Shown here in pieces: positions 46,246 to 57,056 of a stretch of DNA of 64,000 bases (position 1 is its first letter; every line of letters begins with the position of its first letter). A program made the position numbers and the translations under genes. The notes under the pieces were generated by a model. The model was not told where the DNA came from, searched no databases, and saw nothing but the letters and a program-made list of their open reading frames with translations. Source of the stretch: Podospora pseudoanserina (lineage: Eukaryota; Ascomycota; Sordariomycetes; Sordariales; Podosporaceae); the NCBI RefSeq assembly GCF_035222485.1, contig NW_026946671.1, positions 1,426,001 to 1,490,000 on the forward strand, written 5' to 3'.

Positions 46246-47055
46246 TGGGTGGGGGGATGATGAGGGAGGGTAGGGGGATGATAAGGGAGGGTAGGGGGGA
46301 TGATGAGGAAGGGAACGTCAAGAGGTAACCGCAGAGTCGAAATCATCAAATATAATAAAGAAATCAGCCCAAGAGTTTCCAAAGGGCCACACAAGACGGT
46401 TGAACGCGCGTGACTCTTGGAAATGGGAAGCATTCGTTAAAGGCGCAGGGTGCGAGCGGGAGAGGACTATCAAGATTTCTAGACAAAATGGGCCGCATCA
46501 AGTCGTGGACAACATGGGTGAACGCCAGTCTTTCCCACACGACAACAAAAATGGCATAGTAACAACCGAGACATCAAAACTGGACACAATCACATTCGAC
46601 ACCAAGATATTTCATGCGAGGAACAAACAGTGCAGTGTAATCCCTTCATTAGCTGAGGTCCTACTCATACAATCCCATACTACTTATGTATGTCTCTTTC
46701 CTTCCCAAATATCCCACCTCATACTCATGAGGCATCCATCATCCATCCCTAAAAGAACCCATTTCGTTCTTTGTTTGCGCGTTCAGCAAAAACAAAACTC
46801 CAGACGCCTTTCAATGATGTGGAAATCCACGCCTGCCTACCGTAATCCGTAACAAAACAGTCTTTGTTGTACATGACCTTCAGGGGATTACTATCCAACA
46901 TACAAGATTTGCCCGCCCGCTCCGCCTGTGACGTTATCCTTCTGTCTATACCAGAAGTTTATGAAAAGAAAAAAAGAAATGCGTGAGGGGGTATTAGTCG
47001 TTATAAAAAGACAAAAAGAGCAGAGAAATCAGCAGCAGCGCAAATGACAAGACGC
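46246..47055. other. Convergent 3' intergenic region
   Basis: About 0.8 kb between SRP9 and the convergent RNR small-subunit gene. It begins with a G-rich 21-22 bp tandem repeat just after the SRP9 stop. No further coding potential was recognised. Confidence 0.5.
46256..46313 (+). repeat. G-rich 21-22 bp tandem repeat after the SRP9 stop codon
   Basis: Units begin GATGATGAGGGAGGG and end TAGGGG. They span 46256-46276, 46277-46298 and a partial third at 46299-46313. The repeat starts 11 bases after the stop codon, so it should lie in the SRP9 3' UTR. Confidence 0.85.
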
Positions 47056-48423
47056 TCAAAAGTCCTCGTCAAAGGCAAAGTCGCCGCCGTTCTCGTTCTT
47101 GCTCTCCTCAGCAGACTCCTCAAACTTCTTGGTGCTGTTCATGACACCAGCCTTCTGGTACTCGCCGACACGCTTCTCGAAGAAGTTGGTCTTGCCGCCG
47201 AGGGAGATATTCTCCATGAAGTCGAAGGGGTTGGTGGAGCGGTAGATCTTGTCGTTGCCGAGGGCGACAAGGAGACGGTCAGCGACGAACTCAATGTACT
47301 GCTTCATGAGGTTCGAGTTCATGCCGAGCAGGGCGCAGGGAAGAGCCTCGGTGAGGAACTCCTGCTCAATAGAGACGGCATCGCGGATGATGTCCTCGAC
47401 GAGCTGCTTGCTGGGTCTGTTGTTGAGGTGAGAGAACAGAAGGCAGGCAAAGTCGGTGTGGAGACCCTCATCACGGGAGATGAGCTCGTTGGAGAAGGTG
47501 AGACCAGGCATGAGGCCGCGCTTCTTGAGCCAGAATATGGAGGCGAAAGCACCACTGAAGAAGATACCCTCAACAGCAGCGAAGGCAACAAGGCGCTGGG
47601 CGAAGGAGGCATCCTTGTCGGAGATCCACCGAAGGGCCCAGTCGGCCTTCTTGCGGATGCAGGGAATGGTGTCGATGGCATTGAAGAGGTAGGTGCGCTG
47701 AGATGGCTCCTTGATGTAGGTATCAATGAGAAGGGAGTAGGTCTCGGAGTGGATGTTCTCCATCATGATCTGGAAGCCGTAGAAGCAGCGGGCCTCGGGA
47801 ATCTGGACCTCGGCGCTGAAACGCTCGACAAGGTTCTCATTGACGATACCATCGGAGGCGGCGAAGAAGGCGAGGATATGGGAGATGAAGAACTTCTCGT
47901 CATCGTTGAGCTTGTTGCTCCAGTCGTGGAGATCCTTGGAGAGATCGATCTCCTCAGCAGTCCAGAAGGAAGCCTCGGCCTTCTTGTACATTTGCCAGAC
48001 CTGTAAGGGTTTTAATTAGTACGCGTGATCCAACTTGAGAACGCGTCAAAGTCGCGTCACATACCTCATGGTACTTGATGGGGAACAAGACGAAGCGCTG
48101 AGGGTTCTCGGTGAGGAGCGGCTCATCGAGGAGCTCTTGCTTTGGTTCTGGGGCAGCGACTGTCTTGATCTCCTCCTTCTTGTTCTCAAACTTGGCATCC
48201 ATCTCGGCCTCGAGGGTGGTGAGGTCGGCATTGAAAGGCTTGTTTTCCTTGTCGGATGGGGCAAAGTTGAGCTTCTTGACGGGAGACTCCATCTTGAAGG
48301 CGTCAATGGCGGAAGCAGCCTGCAAAAGTAAAGGATGTTAGCTTTGTGGACGCGTAAAGTAGCCGACGCGTGGAAAGGTAGCTAGCTACTGACCTGCTTG
48401 GAAGGTGTGATTTCGGCGGCCAT
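47056..48423 (-). CDS. RNR2: Ribonucleotide reductase small subunit (R2)
   Basis: Three exons: 48423-48394, 48319-48065 and 48000-47056, encoding 409 residues. Class Ia R2 features are clear: [19 protein letters not shown] across the second intron, [42 protein letters not shown] carrying the iron ligands and radical-tyrosine region, and [15 protein letters not shown]. The last residues FAFDEDF match the C-terminal tail that docks on the large subunit. The enzyme makes dNTPs in the cytosol. The N-terminus holds [16 protein letters not shown], resembling the regulatory KEN-box-type N-terminus of R2 proteins. Several ACGCGT motifs lie in both introns and upstream, indicating G1/S transcription control. 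The opposite strand has a long open frame across exon 3, which I consider an artefact of codon bias. Confidence 0.98.
48021..48057. promoter_or_regulatory. MCB motifs inside RNR2 intron 2
   Basis: ACGCGT at 48021-48026 and 48041-48046, plus a CGCGT core at 48053-48057, all within the 64-nt second intron (48001-48064). The MluI cell-cycle box is the MBF site. An intronic location well downstream of the start codon is unusual. Confidence 0.5.
48350..48371. promoter_or_regulatory. Paired MCB motifs inside RNR2 intron 1
   Basis: ACGCGT at 48350-48355 and 48366-48371 within the first intron (48320-48393), about 50-75 bp downstream of the start codon. The paired arrangement repeats that seen in intron 2. 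Confidence 0.55.
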
Positions 48424-49493
48424 TGTGAAGATAGTTGAGGGCTGAAATATGGGAGGTGCAAAGGCCACAAGAAGAAGAAATATCAGAGGCAATTGCTGAG
48501 TGACGACTGTGGCGGGATTGGGAGAGTTGTTGTGAGTGTAGACAAAGAGAATTTCTCAAGCAAAATATGGGCGTCGCGAATTCTCTTAAATGCTGCACGT
48601 TGGGACGCGGCCCACTTTACTAAATCTGTACGGCAGGGATACGCGTCGACACGCCTGTAGTCTCTTTCCAGGGGGCCCAGGCACTTTGTGCGGCGTCACT
48701 GATGCCCTCCATCAACACCAGCCTCTCATTTGGTTGTTCCAAGAGGGGCATCACCGGGCAATCCCACCAGTCCCTTGCTCCCTGTTCCTAGTCGGCCCTC
48801 TCGCTCTTATCAGATCCATCATCAGCCGCGCCATTCAATGCCTGTTCCAGTGGCCTGTTGGGTGAGCGTTTGTCAGAGTTTATTTATTCGGATGCACGTT
48901 GCAACAATTTCACCATGGACCCCACCATGACACACTCGGGCCCATCCTGCCTGGAATTGAACCAGCTGGGCTTCCACTTCCAAGAATCCAAACACGCGAA
49001 CTGTTCGCAGCTCCGACGGGTCCCGATCTGCCCTCCTGGAATCGGCCTACACTGCAGTTCCCCTGTTGCAACTTGCAAGACTTTGACCCATTCTGCTGTT
49101 GCCCCGTGAGCAGCCATGGACCTCTCTGGGCAGAGGTGGGGTTGAAAAGATTATCAGATGGGATCCTTGACCAGATCAAACTGGGAGACGCGTCAAATCG
49201 CGTCTGTCTCGCGGCTTCATTATTAATTGATTTTGACCCAGCCTTGTCTCCGGTCTTGGAATATTGAGACCTTTTCTCGAAGAATACACATTCCCGCTGT
49301 CTCGCAGATGAGGAAAACTATTATTATTCAAATGCCCTTTGCCTCTGGGTATCATGATGCAGTCTGTTTCCCAAAACTCCTCGCTCATGAAAAGCAACAA
49401 ATGAAATATAAAAACACTTCGCTTCAGCATTGCCCTCCTAGCACCATATCCAAGCGGCCCCTGACACCTCCTGACGTCACCTGGGCAACTACA
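48424..49493. other. RNR2 promoter region and DUF4112 3' flank
   Basis: About 1.07 kb between two minus-strand genes. It contains ACGCGT at 48641-48646 and 49188-49193 as well as ACGCG or CGCG cores near 48604, 48567 and 49199. No supported coding sequence. Confidence 0.55.
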
Positions 49494-50398
49494 CTATCTC
49501 CGACCAGCCTTCCCACGATTGTCTCTGGGGTCCTGCTTTGGTGTAATCTGACGACCCGGAAGGCCTCCCCCGATCGGAGCTCGCGGTGGTGTAAGATTCC
49601 TCACAGGAGCTACCAGTGCACTTTGCGGGGCCGCTGTCATGTCTCCTGTCTGCCGTCCAGAGCGTGCCGGTGTTACGGCGGCTGGAGTGGCAAGCGATGG
49701 CATCGTACCCGTTCTTGTGACCCCGGTTTCGACATCCCGATCCCCCTCGGCCCCTGCAAGTTCGTCCGGCATCTCGACAATACTGCCCGTCTCTGGATCC
49801 TGAACGACACCAGCCTGGAGCGCCTTTGCCTTTTCCGTCAAGAAAGCGTCGAGCAGCCAGGCATTCTTCGTGTTGGCTCGGTAGAAAACGTCCGCGATGT
49901 CGCCAATGAGAGGGATAAAACCGATTGCCAGATCGAGCATGATGTTGGTGAACATCATGCCATACAGACGCTTGGGAAGACCACCATCGACCTTTGAGGC
50001 CTTCTTGATGAGAGCAAGAGCCATGAGGAAATCTGCAAAGTCGCCAATGCTACAGAACATTTGTTAGCCCATGTTTGGTCACACAGAGACAGCTGCTGGT
50101 ATACTTACACAGGAATCAAACCGATGATGGCGGACCAGCCGAACCGGATGGGGATGCAGCAACAACTGAACCCCATGTCCCAACGATAGGCTCTTCGGCG
50201 GATCTTCCTGAGAATCTTGGCGTCATTCTTGGAAAGGCCTTGGGGAATAGGTCTCTCCTGAGTCTTGTACTTTGCGACCTTACCGTTCTTGTAGACCGGG
50301 ACTTTTTCGAGGTAAGGGTTCTCCGAGTTAGTATTTGTCTTGTCCTTCCCCAGCTTCTTGAGAGCCTTCTTCTCCAGGATTTTGATAGCCACGTTCAT
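49494..50398 (-). CDS. DUF4112 membrane-associated protein
   Basis: Two exons, 50398-50109 and 50049-49494, encoding 281 residues. The DUF4112 core spans the intron: CCIPIRFGWSAIIGLIPV joins IGDFADFLMALALIKKAS, followed by MLDLAIGFIPLIGDIADVFY. The paired GLIPVIGD / GFIPLIGD motifs with flanking hydrophobic helices are the family signature and suggest a re-entrant or membrane-embedded fold. The N-terminal 80 residues are Lys-rich. The C-terminal 100 are Pro/Ala/Thr-rich and disordered. DUF4112 proteins occur in bacteria and fungi without a known biochemical function. Fungal members are sometimes labelled PH-domain proteins, but I see no PH fold here. Confidence 0.88.
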
Positions 50399-51614
50399 GG
50401 TGATTTGCGGTGATCGATGTCGATCAAAAAAATAAAAAAATAAAAAAGAATGTATATGAAATAAAAGAATGGAAATAAAACACACAGAGCACGAGAAACA
50501 CAGAAAAAAACAGAGGCTGAGAGTTGATATAAAAGTCGACGCTTTGTTGCGGGCTCCGGCGGCTGTCAAGTTGGCCTCCGGCTGGTTGTAAGTGAGGTAT
50601 TGGTCGCGGCAGGCTCTTTGTCGGTTTCAGATTCGCGCTTGTCAGACCCAAATTGGAAACACTTTTGGCGCCAGAGTCAACGAACCCGAGGGTCGGGATG
50701 TTGGTCTGGTGTACTAGAGAGACAAGAAGCGACAAGGTCAAGTACAAAAGCACCAGCTGGACCGTGGCAGCTTCCGTCTTGCTTTATGTCTGCTGGCTGG
50801 CCCCATGGCTCAACGTCTAGCCCTGTGCATCAAACGTCTTCTTGTTTCCGAGTGATGACGTTCCTGGGCGACCTCCCTGCAGCTTCAAGGTGTAACCCCT
50901 GCTCAGCGTGCCCGTGTGGCGCGGGACTGCCACACACTTGTGTGTTGTGGTTGGCCTCTTCCAGATGCACCATCTTGTGCGGGGAGCGGGGGACTGCACC
51001 GCCACATCCGCTCCTGGCAGAAGCTTGACTGGAGCAGGATGTGGCGTTGAATCCCTGGACTGGTGGGGTGAATTGGGCTCTAGCCACAGTTGGGTTCTGC
51101 GAACATCTCCAGTCTGCGCCAGTGGAGACAAATCAATGCCGTCCACGTCTGCACACGTCTCTCCCCATCCCATTCTAGATTCCATGGTTGACCCGCCGAT
51201 AGCGTTTGTCGACAGCTCCCGCCCAATTCGGCCACACACCTGAGCCTTTTCTCTCACCTGCCTATCACTGCTTTGCTTTGTATCTGTGCAAATTTTCTCT
51301 TGCTTGTCCAGTCTAGACTCTGAAGCGCACGCATTGCCTTGCGGTGGGGAAACTCTTACCTTTGCGATTTGGCGGTCCAAGCCTGAACCTGCCGAGCCAG
51401 TCCGCCAGCGAAGCCCTCGCCAAACAAACACAAATCGATCGACCAGAAACACAGACCACTTCCTTACCTCATTCCGTACCCGCAAACACCTCCAACCTAG
51501 AACCGCAAAGTAGTTCCCACGCAACCTGGACTGCCTTTTGCGCTGTTGCTGCCCTACAGACGACCACCCCTCAGGAAACCAGGCTGTTGATATGCCACAC
51601 CACAGCACACTGTC
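50399..51614. other. Divergent promoter region of DUF4112 gene and DCP2
   Basis: About 1.2 kb. The part next to the DUF4112 start (50420-50510) is very A-rich on the plus strand. Open frames on both strands overlap but have no domain. Nothing else recognised. Confidence 0.5.
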
Positions 51615-54549
51615 ATGGCCGAAAACAAGATGCAACTCGAAGATTGTATGTATCTTTTTTGGTACCGCTCGGTTGGATGACACCTGTTGACCTGTTTGCC
51701 CAGGGTTGGACGACCTTTGTGTCCGATTCATCATAAACCTGCCCAAGGAGGATCTGTCATCCGTGGCCCGAATTTGCTTCCAGGTCGAAGAGGCACAATG
51801 GTTCTACGAAGATTTTATACGTCCGCTGGACCCTACACTCCCGTCGATGTCGCTCCGAAGTTTCTGTCTTCGAATCTTCCAGCACTGTCCCCTGCTGGCC
51901 TCCTTCTCGGCTGAAAACCACATGCGAGCGTTCGAGGAGTTTCTCCAGTACAAGACCAGAGTTCCCGTCAGAGGAGCTATCCTGCTGAATGAGGCCATGG
52001 ACTCGACTGTGTTGGTCAAGGGCTGGAAGAAGGGCGCCAACTGGAGTTTCCCCAGAGGCAAAATCAACAAGGACGAGGATGACTTGGACTGCGCCATTCG
52101 AGAGGTCTACGAGGAAACAGGTTTCGACATCAGGGAAGCTGGGCTGGTGCCTAGGGATGATGAAGTGAAGTACATCCAGATGTCGATGCGGGATCAGCAA
52201 ATTCGACTCTATGTTTTCCGGAATGTGCCCATGGACACCAACTTCCATCCAAAGACCAGGAAAGAGATCAGTAAAATTCAGTGGTACAAGCTCTCTGAGC
52301 TTCCCGCGTTTCGGAACCGCAAGGGGAATCAACAGGATGATGCCGCTGCGGCTTCGAATGCGAACAAGTTCTACATGGTGGCTCCTTTTCTTGTCCAACT
52401 CAAGAAATGGGTCCAACAGCAAAAGCAGAAGGACGCAGCCCGCGGATCGCATGTACCTGTCCATATTCCTATCGAAGAACCTCTCACAGAGGATGACCTC
52501 GGTACCCAGACAGAGCCTGTTGCTGGGCCCACGGAGAGCATCGAAACCATTGAAGGGGCGACGGCTGAACTTCAGCGTCTTCTCCAGGTGCAGCCTCCCC
52601 CTAGTGGGACACATGTGAATCCGCACCCTGCTCCGGCGGCGACAGCCAACAAAGGGAACGCTCTGTTGGCCCTTCTTCAAAAGAATACTGAGACCGAGGC
52701 GGCTCATCTTCCTCAAGGGTATCACGAGCAGCCCCAGCATTATCAACAGCTGCCCCAGCAACATCACCAACAGCCTCCGCAGCCTCAACATCAGTATTAC
52801 CAGCAGCAGCAGTACGGTAACCAAGTCCCGCACACGCCGTTGGAGCTCACTTACACGACTGCTCCGGAGCCGCACACTCCGCACCATCATCATCCAACCA
52901 ACCGGTTACCTGTACCACCTAATCAGCCGCCGCCCAACTTCCCTATCCAACCTCACGGGAATCAAAATGTCTCTCAAGAATACTTTACACAACAGCGGGT
53001 CCCCCACCAGATGCCTACCCAGGCCTACGGGGATAACTCGTACATGGCTGGCCCGCGTCCAGTGCAGAAGGAACCCGTTCTTCTCCACCCGCAGCCGTTG
53101 CCCCCCCAGGTTCAGCAATCACTTCTCACCAGAAGCATTCTTCAGACTCCCAACATTCCAGAGACTGCCCACCATAATGGTTTGCAAGCGCCGCAGGGAA
53201 GCCACCATTCGATCCCGGTCCAGGGGCAAGATGGAGCTGGTTATCAGAATCAAGGAGCACCTCGAAAGGCTGCTCCTCAGCTGACACATCATCACATGTC
53301 TCTTCTGAATGCTTTCAAGAGCAATACCTCCCGTACACAAGAAACAACGCCGGTGGCTACCCCTCAAAGCGATGTCGCTCCCGCGGGACAACAGCACGCT
53401 GGCTATCATCCGTCTGGACAGGGCTGGCCCAGTGCTCCATCCCATACACAAGCTCCCAACTCAGCTGCGCAGTATTTGCCGCACCACGCGGTGAATGTTC
53501 CTCAGGGTTATGGTGAGCGGTATGGGCCTCAGCCGCAGCATGCAGTGGCTCCACAAGTGTCACAACACGCCGCCGCAAACCCAGTTGTGGCCCCAAGACC
53601 GCCGCAATCAACGGAGTCGCACCGCTCGGCGTTGTTGGACATGTTCAAAAAGCCAGGCCGTGGAAGTCCCCTAAGCAACGAAATCACAAGATCGTCCATC
53701 AAGTCGGACGGTGAACGGCCAGGATATGGGTCCAATAATAGCCAACCATATGGCGGACCATCCAATGCGGAGGCCATCGCCCGAGCTGCTGAAGCCAATG
53801 GTGCTCCCGTCCAGATGAATCCAGAGCTCAACCTTCCATACAGGGCCGTTCAGATCCTCACTCGGCCCAAGCAGCCCGAGTCGGCCCAAAGCAATGACTC
53901 GATGGACTCGCAAATCCATCGTCTTCAGAGACGCTTGAGCCCCCAGAGGAAGGATGCCAGGAATTCAGGCTCTGGTCTTCCGTCTCCGCGGGACCGCTCT
54001 TTGTTCCATCAGCTTGACCAGGAGACGAAGAAGTCCCCCCAGCTCCCGCCAGCCCAGGCGGGCAGCCTTCCATACGGTCAGCCTCAGCCTCAGCGCCAGT
54101 CGCCGTACGCAAGTCCTACTTTCCCGCCTCAGCAACCTGTTGGTCCGCCCCAGCAACTGCTGCAGCATCAGCAGTATCAGCATCATCAGCGTCAACCTAG
54201 TGGCAACGCGGACCAGAAGCAGAAGTTGCTGTCGCTTTTCGGAAAGGCACAGCCCTCGCCCACTGGGCTTTCGGCCAACGGCAAGATGAAGGAGTCCATG
54301 GTGTATGATCAAGTCCGGTCTACTACTCCCAGATCGAGAGTTGCGTCTCTTGCGTCACAGGGCAACGCCGGCGGCATGGCCCCGTCAGTCACAGGCGTGG
54401 AGAATGTCCATGCAACCGGCAACAGTAGTCGGGTACCGAGCGCAACCAACTCTCGCCGGGGCAGCCAGACACCCATCTCCCCGGCCGATCGGAACTTTTT
54501 GCTTTTGTATTTGGAGTCGGTATCTAATCAGGCGCGCTCCCAGACATGA
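51615..54549 (+). CDS. DCP2: mRNA-decapping enzyme Dcp2
   Basis: Two exons, 51615-51645 and 51704-54549, encoding 958 residues. The N-terminal regulatory domain includes EDWLDDLCVRFIINLPKEDL, built across the intron, and VEEAQWFYEDFIRP. The Nudix domain follows: VPVRGAILLNEAMDSTVLVK, then the catalytic box from about residue 129 with GKINKDEDDLDCAIREVYEE, then TGFD, matching GX5EX7REUXEEXGU. Box B-type sequence (FHPKTRKEISKIQWYKLSEL) closes the fold. The remaining ~700 residues are disordered and Gln/Pro/His/Ser-rich. They contain short helical repeats of the type NALLALLQ, SLLNAFK, SALLDMFKKP and KLLSLFGKA, which look like Edc3/Pat1-binding HLM motifs. The enzyme removes the m7G cap in P-bodies. 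Confidence 0.97.
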
Positions 54550-55404
54550 TATCTGGGTTTGAAGTAGGGCATATGTTGTTTTTCTGTTTGTTCTTGGGGA
54601 CTTTTAGTGTAGAGGGATTCTATATGGTGGTGAGGATTTTTGTGATTTCTTGCCAACAGCAAATGGTGGTTGTAATTTGGACCGGTGCATACATCAAAGC
54701 GAAATTTCCATCAATGGTTTACATTATTTGCAGCGGTTGCTGCACAAAGGTGCTTATGAAGCAGGCTCTTGCTAGCTAGCTACTTAGGTTATTGAAAGGA
54801 TACTTGTATTATGATGACTCTGGTTCTGGATGGTGTTTGGGTCACTTTCTCAGTATAGTGAGTTGGCGGTTGTGTGATCATTTGACTGTGTGTTGGTGTC
54901 GTGAGGCACGCCAGAAAGTGGTCTGATGTTCTAGTTGGAGAGGGTGTGCTCCCCCACGTAGAACAGACCACCCCACGAGCTTGGGGTTTGCTTGGCTGAC
55001 CCCCCTTTTTTTTAATGGGGAGCGGGCTGAAGATGAAGTCTCGCCACGGCTGTGATGAGGAGTCAGGATAGATCATACCACTTTGTGGGCGTGGCCGGCC
55101 GCGTCGCCGTTGGTGTTTTTTTTTCTCTTTTTTTTTGTGAGTGTGAGGGATGTTGGAGAGAGAATTGTTGGGATGGATGAGGAGAGAAGAGGTATAAGAG
55201 AGGGGCAAGGTTCGTAACCTGGAGTTTGTTTTGCCCATCTCAGGACTGAACTTGGCCTTTCTCTTCATCAAATTGACTTGATTACCTAAGATATCTCGAA
55301 GATCGAGGGCAGCATTGAGATATTGCTGTTGAGGCTACACATCAACCAACCTGACTTACAACATCTACCTACTCAACCAACCTACGATATAGCACCCAAA
55401 CAAA
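54550..55404. other. Intergenic region
   Basis: About 0.86 kb between DCP2 and the SDR gene on the same strand. It contains T-rich runs at 55005-55014 and 55117-55136. No coding or RNA gene recognised. Confidence 0.5.
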
Positions 55405-56461
55405 ATGCTCTACACCCCCACCCCAGACACCCTCTACCACCCCCCCCCTCACCACATCGATCCCCTGGGGTACTCCCGCCTGGCAATCATAACCGGCTGC
55501 TCCTCCGGCATAGGCCTCGCCACAACGCAACTCTTTCTTTCCCACCAGTTCCAGGTCGTGGGGCTGGACATCACACCGTTTGACTACGACCTTTTGCGGG
55601 TGGAAGACCACGGTAGATTTCATTTTCATCTAGGGGACCTAACCCTCCCAGGACAGATAGAAGAAGGTGTGAGAATTGCTCACCATTTTGGGTATGTCTT
55701 CCCCCCCTCCCCCCCCCGTTTCCCCCCTTTTGTGTTATCACTAATGCTTGTTTTAGCGGGAGAGTTGATGTGTTGGTCAATGTAGCCGGCATCCTCGACA
55801 CCTTCTCCTCAGCCGACACACTCCTCGATCCAGACTGGGACAACGTCATCGCCGTCAACCTCACCGTCCCCGTGAAAATGATGAGGGCCGTGATTCCTTA
55901 CCTCAAACAGAGGCCGGAAGGGGGCGTGATTGTCAATGTGGCTAGCACCGCGGGGAGGAGTGGTGCTGTTGCTGGGGTTGCCTACACAGCTTCAAAGCAC
56001 GGGCTGGTAATCCCCGCCCTTTTTCCCCTTTTATATCACCCCCCCCTCTTCCCCTTCCCCTACTTCGTTTCCCAACCCAATCAAAACTGACGTGAAGTAC
56101 CGGGGCAGATAGGAGCAACAAAAAACGTCGCCTGGCGCTTCCGCAACGAAAACATCCGCGCCAACGCCGTCCTCCCCGGCTCAGTCGACTCCTCAGTCGG
56201 GAACAGGATAACAAAAGAACAAAGGGTTGATCTGGAGGGGTACAGAGCTGTCGAGTATGTTCAACCCTCCTCATTATCTCATTAAACAAATCGACTGACA
56301 GTGACAGACCAGTCCACGCCCTTCAGGCAAACCCCATCGCACCACTACCACCCATCACCGCCCTCGAGGTCGCCAAGACGATCCTGTTTCTGGTAAGTGA
56401 TCAGGCGAGGACTATCAACGGGGTTGAGTTGCCTGTTGATCGGGCATGGGGCGTTGTGTAG
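55405..56461 (+). CDS. Short-chain dehydrogenase/reductase
   Basis: Four exons: 55405-55691, 55757-56006, 56109-56254 and 56302-56461, encoding 280 residues, standard for classical SDRs. The cofactor loop is AIITGCSSGIGLATTQLFL (TGxxxGIG). Other motifs are VDVLVNVAGIL, the catalytic serine region VIVNVASTAG, the catalytic YTASKHG (YxxxK), and the PG motif NAVLPGSV. The end reads ARTINGVELPVDRAWGVV, the usual cofactor-dependent C-terminal strand. The acidic residue after the second beta strand (VVGLDI) suggests NAD(H) preference. Substrate is not assignable. The second and third introns are C-rich. Confidence 0.92.
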
Positions 56462-57056
56462 ATGATGCGTATATATGCGGTTTTTCCTTGGGTTTTGGTT
56501 GGTTCCGGCGGTTGTGTTTCTTTTTGTCCCATAGCAAGTTACTTTCCGTAGTCAGCCCAAAAGTTGATTTATTTCTCGAGTACTGCATCTCATCAGAAAC
56601 TTGAAAGCATCGACATTAGGAGATCGCGATAAGCTAGATACAGGGTAGCCCCATCCCACCCCGATGTAGCGAACAACCCCAAGCCCCACCTGACAGATGC
56701 GGGGAAGGTGGGGAAACTCAGCCCTATTCTGACCGTTCCCCTAACATCTGGTCACCTGAAGACAGATAGATGAATTACTACCAGAACACAATGAGTGACA
56801 GGGTCAAAGTAACATTGGCTACAGGTGTCAGTTACTACTGCTAAATTAGAAACAAGGTGCCAAGTGGCACCGTCATAGGTTCCTCCACAATCTTGCCAGA
56901 CGTCGCTCAACAATGTCTCTTGTATCTCCACTGAACATAGGGGTAAGACGTAACCATGGGTATCTCCAACGCTGGTTACAGCATCTCATAACTTTTCAGA
57001 CCAAACAAACGTCCCAATTACAATCTCCTTCTGCAAATGATGAGCCCGTGGCCAGC
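56462..57056. other. Convergent 3' intergenic region
   Basis: About 0.6 kb between the SDR gene and the convergent RRM gene. Nothing recognised. Confidence 0.5.

Noticed and set aside
47044-48006. A 320-codon open frame on the plus strand opposite RNR2 exon 3
   Set aside because: It mirrors the highly biased codon use of RNR2. Its product is Leu/Val/Glu/Gly-rich with no domain, and RNR2 is certain on the other strand.
49227-49997. A 256-codon plus-strand open frame across the DUF4112 gene end
   Set aside because: It overlaps the well-supported DUF4112 exon antisense and shows no family motif.
51757-52893. A 378-codon open frame on the minus strand opposite DCP2
   Set aside because: DCP2 is clearly coding on the plus strand. 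The opposite frame has random-looking Arg/Leu-rich composition and no domain.
56387-56396. A GTAAGT in the last SDR exon as a splice donor
   Set aside because: Reading through gives the conserved LFLVSDQARTINGVELPVD end with a stop, so no intron is needed.
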